Below are positions 1 to 8,445 of a DNA stretch of 43,024 nt, one piece after another. The notes below the pieces were generated by a model, which was not told where the DNA came from, made no database searches, and worked only from the letters and a program-made list of their open reading frames with translations. Numbering within the stretch: position 1 is the first letter of the stretch; every line of letters starts with the position of its first letter. Both the position numbers and the translations under genes were made by a program. The stretch comes from Chryseolinea sp. (lineage in GTDB: Bacteria; Bacteroidota; Bacteroidia; Cytophagales; Cyclobacteriaceae), in the NCBI GenBank assembly GCA_025923195.1, contig JAICGJ010000025.1, forward strand, positions 1 through 43,024, in the 5' to 3' direction.

Positions 1-1310
1 GTCGATTGATTGAAAGTTCCCATGTCAGGGGTGACAAGACCCGCACGGTCCCGAATTGACTTCAGGGCATTGTACGCATCGGTGCTAGGACCAGCACTTT
101 CATTTTGCGCTTCAGCATAGATTAGCAACACTTCCGCATAGCGGATCAATGGATAATTAAGACCGGAGTTCCCGGTTCCTGCCGATCCAGGTTTACCGTT
201 AGCAATCACATCAAAATGTTTGTACACATAAAACCTGTTCAAGGTGATCGGCGCACCAGTTCCACCTCCCAGAAAATATTCCTTAAAATAAAATCCTTTT
301 TCCTGTACCCTCTTGTCGCCCGCTTCATATGAGGCCAAAAAGTTGGCCGTCGGTACGGTTGTTCCAACTTCGCCTGAGGCAGTGATGTTTGTATTGTTGG
401 GAAGGAATTTATCCTGAAAATTCGCATTGGCAATACCGGCCGCGTATTGGGCCATGAAAATGTGTTCCAGTGAGTTTTCCGTTGCGGGATCGTGCAGATT
501 ATCATAGCTTGGGAAAAGCGAAATCTTTCCCGGATTCGCCACTGCATAATCGATCACTTCTTTCGCCTTCGACGCCGCCAACTGATAGTACTCTGCCCCT
601 TTGTTCAAAGGCTGACCTGCCATTGTCAGGTATACTTTTGCCAGTAACGATTTTACAGCAGCCAGGGAAGCCAAGCCTGATGCATCTGTCATCGGAAATC
701 CCGCTGCTTCCGCTTCGAGGAGATCAGATACAATTAGATCATAAACACTCTCTGATGTTGCGCGCGGTGCGTTAACGTTGGGATCTTTCCAATCCAAAAT
801 CGGGTCTGTTATCAAGGGTACATCTCCCCAAAGTCTTACCAACCAGAAGTAATGGAAGGCGCGTAGAAACTTCGCATGCCCCACCCATTTTTGAGCGTTT
901 GTTGGTTCAATAACAGGGATGCCCGGTATCCTTTCGATGGCCAGGTTTGCATTCGCAATCCCTTCGTACATCTGTCGCCACCATTGTGATAACAACAAGT
1001 TGTCGCCCGTATGCGTGAAGCCTAACAATGTATTCAGGTCCTGGTTTTGACTGGTTTCCGAATCGGCTGTCCCGCTTAGCGCATCGAGCATTTGAAAATT
1101 CGACACAAAAATTCCCGCACCATCCGAGAGAAATCTTAAGTTTTCGTAAATACCATAGATGGCAGCATCTGCATCTTCAGGAACCTGGAAAAACGTTGAA
1201 GGCGCAATGTTTGACGGATCTTCCTCTTCCAGGAATTCGGAACAACCTGAGGCAACGATTAGTGTGCCACACAGGATGAACAAACATATTTTCTTTATTG
1301 TGAATTTCAT
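1..1310 (-). CDS. SusD/RagB-family outer-membrane glycan-binding lipoprotein (3' end outside window)
   Basis: Surface lipoprotein that by family knowledge caps the SusC barrel and binds the glycan or other nutrient before import. The frame opens at an ATG at 1308-1310 and stays open to the left edge (about 436 codons), so the C-terminus is missing. The N-terminus is a lipoprotein signal with Cys near residue 23 (ASGC), followed by an acidic stretch. The SusD hallmark RYAEVLLIYAEA lies near the visible end, and a TPR-like helical region with FLRAFHYFWLVRLWGDVPLI is typical of the family. The gene starts 24 bp behind susC and is almost certainly cotranscribed with it. The substrate cannot be read from the sequence. 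Confidence 0.93.
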   Translation of the reverse strand, partial: MKFTIKKICLFILCGTLIVASGCSEFLEEEDPSNIAPSTFFQVPEDADAAIYGIYENLRFLSDGAGIFVSNFQMLDALSGTADSETSQNQDLNTLLGFTHTGDNLLLSQWWRQMYEGIANANLAIERIPGIPVIEPTNAQKWVGHAKFLRAFHYFWLVRLWGDVPLITDPILDWKDPNVNAPRATSESVYDLIVSDLLEAEAAGFPMTDASGLASLAAVKSLLAKVYLTMAGQPLNKGAEYYQLAASKAKEVIDYAVANPGKISLFPSYDNLHDPATENSLEHIFMAQYAAGIANANFQDKFLPNNTNITASGEVGTTVPTANFLASYEAGDKRVQEKGFYFKEYFLGGGTGAPITLNRFYVYKHFDVIANGKPGSAGTGNSGLNYPLIRYAEVLLIYAEAQNESAGPSTDAYNALKSIRDRAGLVTPDMGTFNQS

Positions 1311-1334
1311 TTTGTCAATCGTTTAATTGGAGTA

Positions 1335-4300
1335 TTATAATCCGATGCTCAAGCCAAACATATAAACCGTCGGCTTTGGATAATCAAAAAAAGTTTGCCC
1401 CTGTGCAAACGGATTTGTATAAGTAGATACCTCCGGATCGTTTCCGCTGAATTCCGTGCTCAAGAAAAAGTTTTGAACCGATACATAAACTCTCGCTCTT
1501 TCAAGTTTTATTTTTTCAGTTAGGCCGCTGGATAATGTATATCCTACTACCAGGTTCCGGCCACGGATAAACGATCCATCTTCAAGCCAATGCGTATCGA
1601 CATTAGACACATAGCCGGCTTTTGAATCACGTATAGCAGCGATAGGAGTATTTTGATTTTCAGGTGTCCATGCACCTAATACAGATTTATAACTGTTTGC
1701 AAGGCCGGTACGATCTTCGCCGGAATGCTTGGTCATGTTCAGGACATCATTACCGTATGAATACTGAATGTCCAATAGAATATCGAACGACTTGAACGTG
1801 AAATTGTTGATGAAGGAACCGTAGAAGTCAGGGTTCCCGTTTCCAATGATCATTCGGTCAGCGTCGTTGATGGCATAATCACCATTTACATCAAGATATT
1901 TGACGTCACCTGGCAATAAGGGCTTGCCTTGGCCACGATATGTGTTTACACCGAATTTTGCTGCCTCCGCTGTTTCATCAGTTCCCCACGTGCCCAACCT
2001 CACCAGTCCCCAGAAGGAACCTACAGGCTCACCTTCCATGATCACACCTGTTTGATTAGTAAAATTGGGATTACCAACGCCAAAGATGGGTGCAGGATTC
2101 GCAAGCTTCAACACTTTGTTCCGATTCATCGCGAGGTTGAAAGTAGTATTCCATTGAAAGTCGTCAGTAACAACATTTTCTGTATGCAACGCAAGTTCCA
2201 GCCCCTTGTTTTCCATGCTACCCACATTGCGCGTGATTGTTTCATATCCCGAGGTATGAGGGAGCGGCGCAGACAATAGCATGTCCGTTGTTTTTCTATA
2301 GTATACATCGGCTTCCAGGGTAATGCGATTGTTCAGCAACCCTAGCTCTATACCAATATCCGACTGTGCTGTCTTTTCCCATTGTAAGTCAGGATTGCCG
2401 AGCCTGCTCTGATTGTTTGCTGCCTCCTGCTTGGCACCCACACCCAGCGCGCGCGAATTGTTGATAACACCCGTAATAACACGCAAAGCAGGAAGGGCAG
2501 AGTAAGCGTTGATTTCAGAGTTACCTGTCAAACCATAGCTTCCACGAAGTTTCAGATTCGAGATTATGTTGTTGCCCTGCAGGAATGGTTCCTCTGAAAT
2601 ACGCCAGGCCACAGCTGCGGAAGGAAAGAACGCATATTTGTTGGACTCACCGAATTTTGAAGAGCCGTCGATACGGCCGGTCACGGTCAGCAAATATTTA
2701 TCCATCAAACCGTAGTTGACTCTTCCAAAATAGGAGTTAAATGAAAATCTGGTCTTGGTTGAACTGATGGGAGGCGAGTCAAGTGCGAAATCCTGTGCAC
2801 TGCCTATGTTGTTGGTTTGGAAAAAATCGGAAATAAAATTTCTGGAACTGGACTGCATAAAATATGTCTCTGTTTCCTGGAGCGAAGTACCCAACATGGC
2901 AGTGAGTGAATGTATCTCCGCAATGTTCTTGGTATAAGTCAAGTAGTTTTCAAAGGACCAGAATAACTCCTGGTCGTCGCGTACCCGGGCCGTCCCTCGT
3001 TCGTTTGGAGAATTGACGTATGTTGGCGTCTGCGGTGCGGGCCGTCCGTCGTAGCGTCGACGCTCGCGGTCCAGGACATTCACTCCAACCGTTGATCGAA
3101 ATTCAAGTCCCTTGGCAAGCGTAATGTTGGCATATAAACTCCCCAGCAAATTTTTACTCGTAAGACTATAAGTGTTCTTTAGAATTTGGTCGACTGGGGT
3201 CTGGCCACCCTCGATCGAAGGAGAATAGTTTTTATTGTGGGAGTAAGCACCGTTGGGGTATTGAACAGGTAGTATGGGAAGGGCTTCGGTGATCATGCGA
3301 ACAACGTTGAGGCCACCCGTGCCAAAGTCGACAATATTCTCGTTCTGATTATTATACCCAAGTGAACCACCTACTTTCAACCAAGGTTTTATCTGGCTAT
3401 CCATCACAAACCTTGCTGAATATCGCGTAAGATAAGAATCCATCAATAGGCCATTGTCATCTCTGTATCCCAGAAAGATGCCATAGCTGTTGTCTTTATT
3501 TCCACCGGAAAAACTCAACTGATGATTTTGTGAAAGTTTGTTCTGTGTAGTCTCTTCCATCCAATCTGTGTCATAGAGTGGATTACCATTGGCATCAAAG
3601 AGTGAATAGTTACCAATGTTGGTCAATGCGGCTCTTGCATCTTTTGGGTCTTGTCTGCCTGATGAGTGTGAGCCGGTTCCATTAGGTCCACCGGTAGGAT
3701 TCCATCCAGCGGGATCGTATACTTTCAAATTATCCCATCCCAACTGTTCTACTTCAAGAAACTCCCGGGCGTTTAACATTTCAACGCGGTTGGGACCAAT
3801 AGTCGGCACGCTCATCTGCATGTCATAGGTTACCTTGCCCCCTGTCGTACTGCCTCTCTTGGTTGTAATGATGATGACACCATTTGCTCCCCTCGCACCA
3901 TAAATCGCAGTGGAAGAAGCATCCTTCAATATTTCAACAGATGCGATGTCGGCTGGATTAATATTATCAATGGCATTATTCAAGGCCATCGATCCATCTG
4001 TCTGTGTCCCTACTGGCAAGATCACGCCATCGACAACATACAATGGGTTGTTGGACGTGCTGATGGAACTGAACCCACGAATTCTTACATTGGATTGACC
4101 CCCAGGCCGACCGGAGTTAACATTTACCGACACACCGGCAACTCTTCCCGCCAATGCCTGCGAAACGGTAGGTGATTGGCGCTCCTGGATTTCAGCTTCC
4201 TTAACGGTTCCTACTGAACCGGTAAGGTCAGATTTTTTTTGTGTACCATACCCGATAACGACAACCTCCTGAAGGGCTTTGATATCGGGGCGCAAGGACA

Positions 4301-4934
4301 CATTGACCTCAGTTTTGTTGCCAACACTCACTTCCTGCAACTCATAGCCTATAAAACTAAATACGAGTACGGCATTTTCATCGTCAACTTCGATGCTGAA
4401 ATCACCTTGCGCGTCGGAAGTAGTTCCTCGTGTGGTGCCTTTGATGAGGATGTTCACACCGGGCAAAGGTGCACCACTTTCATCCGTAACTTTTCCGGAA
4501 ACCACGAACACATCTGGGTCAACATAGCTTTCCGCTGTCAACGATGCAGAATTTGGATCTTTCGGTGTCTTAAATAACGATATGCGATCTGCGATCACCT
4601 GAAATGATATGCCCATGGGTGTGAGCAACTCACTTAACAAATCACCTAATTTTTCCTTATTAGCATTCAGGGTGACCTTTTCCAGATCGCGCACGATGTT
4701 GGGACTATATGCGAACTTAGCCCCGACTTGTTTTTCAATTCTGTTCAATGCACTTTTTAGCTGAATATTCTCAATCCGAAGGGTAACTTCCTTATCCAGG
4801 ATGCCTTGTGCTGTCGAGCCGTTGGAAAACGCCAAAGAACTAAACAACGAAACGATTAAGAACGGTGTAATCGAGATTTTCATGATAAACAGCATTACAT
4901 CATATAGGCATTGCTGCCGATGTAGTTTTTTCAT
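1335..4934 (-). CDS. SusC/RagA-family TonB-dependent transporter with N-terminal STN domain
   Basis: Outer-membrane active importer of 1199 residues, partner of the downstream SusD. Domain order read from the translation: signal peptide about residues 18-43, STN signalling domain about 45-120, carboxypeptidase-regulatory-like beta-sandwich about 144-215, TonB-box-like EVVVIGYG at 223-230, plug about 230-345, then a beta-barrel to the end. The STN domain is the part that, in known FecA/FecR-type systems, contacts the anti-sigma factor, which fits the fecR and sigma genes directly upstream. The ATG at 4934 precedes a second Met at residue 18 (MKISITPFLI) that would give a more standard signal peptide, so the true start may be 51 bp further in. 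The leader contains a perfect hairpin at 5014-5039. Confidence 0.95.
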   Translation of the reverse strand: MKKLHRQQCLYDVMLFIMKISITPFLIVSLFSSLAFSNGSTAQGILDKEVTLRIENIQLKSALNRIEKQVGAKFAYSPNIVRDLEKVTLNANKEKLGDLLSELLTPMGISFQVIADRISLFKTPKDPNSASLTAESYVDPDVFVVSGKVTDESGAPLPGVNILIKGTTRGTTSDAQGDFSIEVDDENAVLVFSFIGYELQEVSVGNKTEVNVSLRPDIKALQEVVVIGYGTQKKSDLTGSVGTVKEAEIQERQSPTVSQALAGRVAGVSVNVNSGRPGGQSNVRIRGFSSISTSNNPLYVVDGVILPVGTQTDGSMALNNAIDNINPADIASVEILKDASSTAIYGARGANGVIIITTKRGSTTGGKVTYDMQMSVPTIGPNRVEMLNAREFLEVEQLGWDNLKVYDPAGWNPTGGPNGTGSHSSGRQDPKDARAALTNIGNYSLFDANGNPLYDTDWMEETTQNKLSQNHQLSFSGGNKDNSYGIFLGYRDDNGLLMDSYLTRYSARFVMDSQIKPWLKVGGSLGYNNQNENIVDFGTGGLNVVRMITEALPILPVQYPNGAYSHNKNYSPSIEGGQTPVDQILKNTYSLTSKNLLGSLYANITLAKGLEFRSTVGVNVLDRERRRYDGRPAPQTPTYVNSPNERGTARVRDDQELFWSFENYLTYTKNIAEIHSLTAMLGTSLQETETYFMQSSSRNFISDFFQTNNIGSAQDFALDSPPISSTKTRFSFNSYFGRVNYGLMDKYLLTVTGRIDGSSKFGESNKYAFFPSAAVAWRISEEPFLQGNNIISNLKLRGSYGLTGNSEINAYSALPALRVITGVINNSRALGVGAKQEAANNQSRLGNPDLQWEKTAQSDIGIELGLLNNRITLEADVYYRKTTDMLLSAPLPHTSGYETITRNVGSMENKGLELALHTENVVTDDFQWNTTFNLAMNRNKVLKLANPAPIFGVGNPNFTNQTGVIMEGEPVGSFWGLVRLGTWGTDETAEAAKFGVNTYRGQGKPLLPGDVKYLDVNGDYAINDADRMIIGNGNPDFYGSFINNFTFKSFDILLDIQYSYGNDVLNMTKHSGEDRTGLANSYKSVLGAWTPENQNTPIAAIRDSKAGYVSNVDTHWLEDGSFIRGRNLVVGYTLSSGLTEKIKLERARVYVSVQNFFLSTEFSGNDPEVSTYTNPFAQGQTFFDYPKPTVYMFGLSIGL

Positions 4935-5013
4935 AACTTATGGAGTTTTGTTTTTGGATAGAAAATTTAGGAACAAGACACATTGGACATCAGGCACGAT
5001 GCCCAAGGACTCC

Positions 5014-5039
5014 AGGTCGGCAATGAATATTGCCGACCT
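5014..5039. promoter_or_regulatory. Perfect 11-bp hairpin in the fecR-susC intergenic region
   Basis: Arms AGGTCGGCAAT (5014-5024) and ATTGCCGACCT (5029-5039) pair perfectly around a 4-nt loop. It lies 80-105 nt upstream of the susC ATG. In the susC direction no T-run follows, so it is not a normal terminator for fecR. In the opposite (plus) direction it is followed by a short palindrome (TTACTTTAAGTAA) and eight Ts at 5052-5059, which could end an antisense transcript. It may be a leader RNA structure, an operator or an antisense terminator. Confidence 0.5.
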
Positions 5040-5102
5040 TACTTTAAGTAATTTTTTTTGTCATATATCAGTTGGATTTAGGTTATAATTATTTCTCGTT
5101 AA

Positions 5103-6128
5103 CTATTCACATCCTCTTCCGGTAATCAAGATTTTTGTACCCTTTACTTCATAGTTGGTCCCTGTGGATTTACATATAACATCCAGCATGTCATACAACT
5201 CCATCATCGAAACATCACCCGTAAACGTGCAGTCATATGATGCCTCGCTTTCAATGATAACATCAATAGAATAGGCTCGCTCGATGTTTGCCACGATCTC
5301 GCTCACCGGCGTGCTGCTAAACACAAAGTCGACTGCTTTATTAGAGGCTGGCAGTGATCGAGGTTGTTCGACTAAACTTGTTACCCAGTGTTTATCCTGT
5401 ACGAAATATTCTACCTTCTCATTCGGCGTCAGGATTACGCCGCTGGCGTCATTACCATGGTCAGAGGACCTATTTTTTCGGGGATCCTCATAAACCGAAA
5501 CCTTTCCTGTGTGAACTGACACCTCAATGCTCTTAGAATTTGCGGAAGCCTTTACCGAGAAACTTGTACCGAGTACTTTGGTCACAATTGCGCCCCCATA
5601 TACATAAAACGGCCTGCTGCTGTCTTTTATAACCTCAAAAAAAGCTTCTCCATTTAAATAAACTTCACGCGTCTGACCATCCCATTTTTTTGAATACGAG
5701 ATTTCGGCGTTTGGTTTTAATTCAACAGTACTGGAGTCAGGAAGTTTTATCGCTACAACGTATTGGGTGGCGTTTTTACGCTCGACAAGGTCTAATGAAC
5801 GTGGACTAGATCCTAAGTCCTGTGATGGAAGAACGACTGCCCGATGAACTAACAAGTAACTAATAAGCGCCAGCAGTGTTAATCCGGCTGCTATTTTGAA
5901 CAATAGGAAGCGTTGGGAGCTTATTCTTTTTACTTCAATCGTACTCGGAAGCGAATGGCGAATGTAATGCAACATTCGTTTGTGGACTTGTTCTTTTTCC
6001 TCTCCACTTAGCGCAAGTTTATCATTTGAGATTCTTTCGAACCATGCATTTATTTTTTCAATTTCTGCTTCGGAGCAATTACCGGTCTTATACCTGGTCA
6101 ATAATTCCTCAAATTCTTCTTTAGTCAT
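5103..6128 (-). CDS. FecR-family anti-sigma factor
   Basis: Inner-membrane regulator that holds the partner ECF sigma factor until the transporter signals ligand uptake. The layout is the standard one: N-terminal cytoplasmic helical domain (about residues 5-60), one transmembrane segment about 78-97 (LLFKIAAGLTLLALISYLLV), periplasmic FecR domain about 125-235 including the REVYLNGEAFFEV stretch, and a C-terminal DUF4974-like STN-related domain from about 260. An in-frame GTG lies three codons upstream at 6137; I prefer the ATG at 6128 (MTKEEFEELL). It is 88 bp behind the sigma gene and 168 bp ahead of susC, the usual order of these operons. Confidence 0.93.
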   Translation of the reverse strand: MTKEEFEELLTRYKTGNCSEAEIEKINAWFERISNDKLALSGEEKEQVHKRMLHYIRHSLPSTIEVKRISSQRFLLFKIAAGLTLLALISYLLVHRAVVLPSQDLGSSPRSLDLVERKNATQYVVAIKLPDSSTVELKPNAEISYSKKWDGQTREVYLNGEAFFEVIKDSSRPFYVYGGAIVTKVLGTSFSVKASANSKSIEVSVHTGKVSVYEDPRKNRSSDHGNDASGVILTPNEKVEYFVQDKHWVTSLVEQPRSLPASNKAVDFVFSSTPVSEIVANIERAYSIDVIIESEASYDCTFTGDVSMMELYDMLDVICKSTGTNYEVKGTKILITGRGCE

Positions 6129-6216
6129 TCTGATCACTGTTGATTGATATGCTAAAGACGGGCAGCGGGGGAAAAATCCTCAAACTAGAAAATAAATTTA
6201 TCGCGCGTGAAGAATA

Positions 6217-6792
6217 CTAGAATTGCACGAAGAGCAGACTGATCAACAGATACTCACGTAGGTATGTGCGCATATACTTAAGAGATTTGGTAAGGTGGTA
6301 GCCAACGGTTTTCTCCGCAAGATTTAAGTGTTTGGCAATCTTATTCGGTGTCCAACCATCCAGGCGGCTCAGCTTAAATACTCTTTGCGTCTTGATTGGC
6401 AGTTTTGACAATCCGTGCTCAATTGCTTCCGAGAGTTCATCATACTCCACAATATCCTGCGTACCAGTGCAACTTAATTCAGCAAACGCCTTATAGAAAT
6501 CCAGATACTTATTTGCCACCATACCAGAATGAATATGATCAATAACCGAGTTTTTGATGGAAACAAAAAGGTAGCTGTCAATTTTCTGGGGCCTCAGGCT
6601 TCCGCGTTTTTCCCAAAGTTTTAAAAACAGATCCTGTGTTAATTCTTCGGCAATATCCTTCTTGCCGAGTCTTTTATACGCGATCAGAAAAACTTTATAC
6701 CAGTATTCGTCATAAATCTTTAGAAAAGCTGACTCATCACCCTCGCGGAGTGCCGCTAAAATTTTTTCATCATTATGGGGAGTAATGAACAT
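6217..6792 (-). CDS. ECF RNA polymerase sigma factor (SusC/FecR-associated)
   Basis: Sigma-70 family protein of 191 residues expected to direct transcription of the downstream susC/susD genes. Region 2 is visible at about residues 18-62 (ESAFLKIYDEYWYKVFLIAYK, then AEELTQDLFLKLWEKR) and region 4 at about 120-180 with the helix-turn-helix stretch PNKIAKHLNLAEKTVGYHLTKSL. There is no region 1 or 3, as in all ECF factors. It is the first gene of the sigma-fecR-susC-susD set, all on the minus strand. The start is an ATG and the length is normal for the Bacteroidota FecI-like group. Confidence 0.94.
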   Translation of the reverse strand: MFITPHNDEKILAALREGDESAFLKIYDEYWYKVFLIAYKRLGKKDIAEELTQDLFLKLWEKRGSLRPQKIDSYLFVSIKNSVIDHIHSGMVANKYLDFYKAFAELSCTGTQDIVEYDELSEAIEHGLSKLPIKTQRVFKLSRLDGWTPNKIAKHLNLAEKTVGYHLTKSLKYMRTYLREYLLISLLFVQF

Positions 6793-7165
6793 GTGAAACG
6801 GTCTAGATCAGGTTGCTCGACAAGTTTAGAGTAAAATATTCTTAAAAACAAGGCGGGATTGCGAAGTCGTTTTCTGGAAAAATTTCTAAAATTTTTTTCG
6901 ATTCGTTTGAGGAAAAGAGATTCGCTTCCCGTCATATATACGTGTGCGTGTGGCTATATATAAAAGTGTGTATGGTACAATTATCACACGCATAGGTTTT
7001 CAATCCACCTACAACCCACCGGCTATCCCCAATGCGCTTTTTGCGTATATTTTGTAAACAATTCCAGAGTAGAAGTGTTTATCGATCTTTCAGTGAGCTG
7101 GAGTAATAAGATCGATGGAAAAAGCAGGGTTCCAAAAAAAAGGATAATAGAACCAGGAGGTCTCG
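6793..7165. other. Intergenic region between AraC gene end and sigma-factor start
   Basis: No convincing gene. The stretch is A/T-rich and includes TG/CA-rich alternating sequence at about 6935-7000, where TGCGTGTG (near 6949) recurs inverted as CACACGCA (near 6986). It must hold the promoter of the sigma operon, but I cannot place a consensus promoter with confidence. Just behind the AraC stop, GGTTC and GAACC (about 7127-7154) flank a run of As; this is too weak to call a terminator. Confidence 0.4.
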
Positions 7166-8161
7166 TTAGGAGGCAGCATAGACCTCACGGGATGTTCGGT
7201 AATGCAACGGTGAATTGCCGAACGTCTTGGTAAATGCAGTAGTAAAATTTGCAGCATGCGAATATCCGACTGCATCCGCAATCTCTTTAATTGATTTATC
7301 GGACTGGCGCAATAGGAAGAGGCTATATTCTAGACGCTTGTACTGAAGGTATCTCATCGGCGAGGTATCGAATAGCGTTTTGAAACCATACTTCAATTTG
7401 AACTCGTTGATTCCAAAATGTTTTGAGAGAGTTTCAAGGGACGCTGGATCTAGAAAATGATTGTCGATATAGTCCTTTACGTCCTGCAAAATGTCCCCAT
7501 CGCGTTTTGTGATCTTACTATCATGTCGATTCTCTTTTCCACTTACAATCGGGTTGAAGTGAAACAGTTGCAAAGTGAGGAGGGCACGAACGTGTTCACG
7601 GATGAAAACCGATCTCATCTCCCCTTTGAAGGGACAATCCAAAATATTCTTAAGAATGCCCAGCACTCCGGCATCCGCGGAAACATGCTGATTGATGGTA
7701 TTAAACTCCTTTTCATAAAGGATCATCCCTGGAAGTCGATCCTCTGACAACGACAGATAGCTCGAAATCAAGTCCGTGTAAAAACTTTTCTTCAAACGAA
7801 ATGTGATATCATGCTGACGTGAATTCGCATCCAGTAAATTCCAGCACTCGTAATACTTGAAAAAATTAATGCAGTGACTCAGCGGTGATAACAGAAACGG
7901 ATCGAATCGGTCGTTAAAGGCCGACTGCCCGTCTAGCGAGAATATCATCTGCACGTTGGGCTCCTCACAAGAGAAGGGAATGCTCATCGGTTCGCCGAAA
8001 TTCTCGAAATTGCGCTGTACGACAGTAAAGTTGTCAAAATTTTCAATTGAGCAGAAAAAGCTTCCGAAATCTGCAGACGTTGTGAGTTTTGCGTTCTGAG
8101 CTTTCGTTAACAGGGACCCTAGGGAGGATTCAATATCAGCCTTTACTTCCGATCGTTTCAC
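7166..8161 (-). CDS. AraC-family transcriptional regulator
   Basis: DNA-binding regulator of 331 residues. The C-terminal third (about 225-325) is a double helix-turn-helix of the AraC type: LETLSKHFGINEFKLKYGFK followed by KEIADAVGYSHAANFTTAF and the closing FGNSPLHYR. The N-terminal 200 residues form the ligand-binding or dimerisation part and resemble the pyochelin-receptor-regulator group of AraC proteins, without an identifiable ligand. The frame starts with GTG at 8161, since a stop lies five codons upstream and no early ATG exists. It lies between the sus regulatory genes and a haloperoxidase on the same strand but is separated from the latter by a terminator, so its target is unclear. 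Confidence 0.9.
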   Translation of the reverse strand: MKRSEVKADIESSLGSLLTKAQNAKLTTSADFGSFFCSIENFDNFTVVQRNFENFGEPMSIPFSCEEPNVQMIFSLDGQSAFNDRFDPFLLSPLSHCINFFKYYECWNLLDANSRQHDITFRLKKSFYTDLISSYLSLSEDRLPGMILYEKEFNTINQHVSADAGVLGILKNILDCPFKGEMRSVFIREHVRALLTLQLFHFNPIVSGKENRHDSKITKRDGDILQDVKDYIDNHFLDPASLETLSKHFGINEFKLKYGFKTLFDTSPMRYLQYKRLEYSLFLLRQSDKSIKEIADAVGYSHAANFTTAFTKTFGNSPLHYRTSREVYAAS

Positions 8162-8258
8162 TCTAACGGAGATTTATCAGTGTACTCGAACGGGTAACGT
8201 GGAATTTCGTTACACGGACGCACCAAATAATGCCTCATACTTGATAAATCTCTGGAAC

Positions 8259-8289
8259 AAAAAAAGAGACGCTGATTAAAGCATCTCTT
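8259..8289 (-). terminator. Intrinsic terminator behind the haloperoxidase gene
   Basis: Read on the minus strand: stem AAGAGATGC, 8-nt loop TTTAATCA, stem GCGTCTCTT (one G-U pair), running straight into a T-tract (seven As on the plus strand, 8259-8265). This is a textbook rho-independent terminator located about 160 nt after the stop codon at 8446. It also insulates the AraC gene that starts at 8161. Confidence 0.75.
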
Positions 8290-8363
8290 AGTTCAACCCT
8301 GTACTACTTAATGTCTTAGCGCCTTCGTGGCATTCTCGTTTACCAGAAAGCATCAAAATTGAA

Positions 8364-8428
8364 GGTTGAATGTTGATTGTTGAGTATTAAATAGTCAGAA
8401 TTCAACACTCAATAATCAACTCTCAACC
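8364..8428. repeat. Imperfect inverted repeat built of GTTGA heptads
   Basis: The left arm (8364-about 8388) reads as GTTGA units every 7 nt, and the right arm (about 8401-8428) is its near-perfect reverse complement. Blocks GGTTGA, GTTGATT and TTGAGT match in order. The arms are about 25 bp around a roughly 12-nt spacer. It sits immediately behind the haloperoxidase stop codon and ahead of the intrinsic terminator. It could be an mRNA 3'-end stabiliser or a small repetitive element. Confidence 0.6.
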
Positions 8429-8445
8429 TCGCTTTCCTACACAAA

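Noticed and set aside
2126-4577. Several ORFs on either strand inside susC
   Set aside because: All are shadows of the strongly supported SusC reading frame.
1-6792. Siderophore rather than glycan uptake for the SusC/FecR/sigma unit
   Set aside because: Sigma-FecR control also occurs with iron receptors, but the SusD partner points to glycan-type uptake; the cargo itself remains unknown.
7127-7154. Terminator behind the AraC gene
   Set aside because: GGTTC/GAACC arms are only 5 bp with a long loop and no T-tract in the right place.
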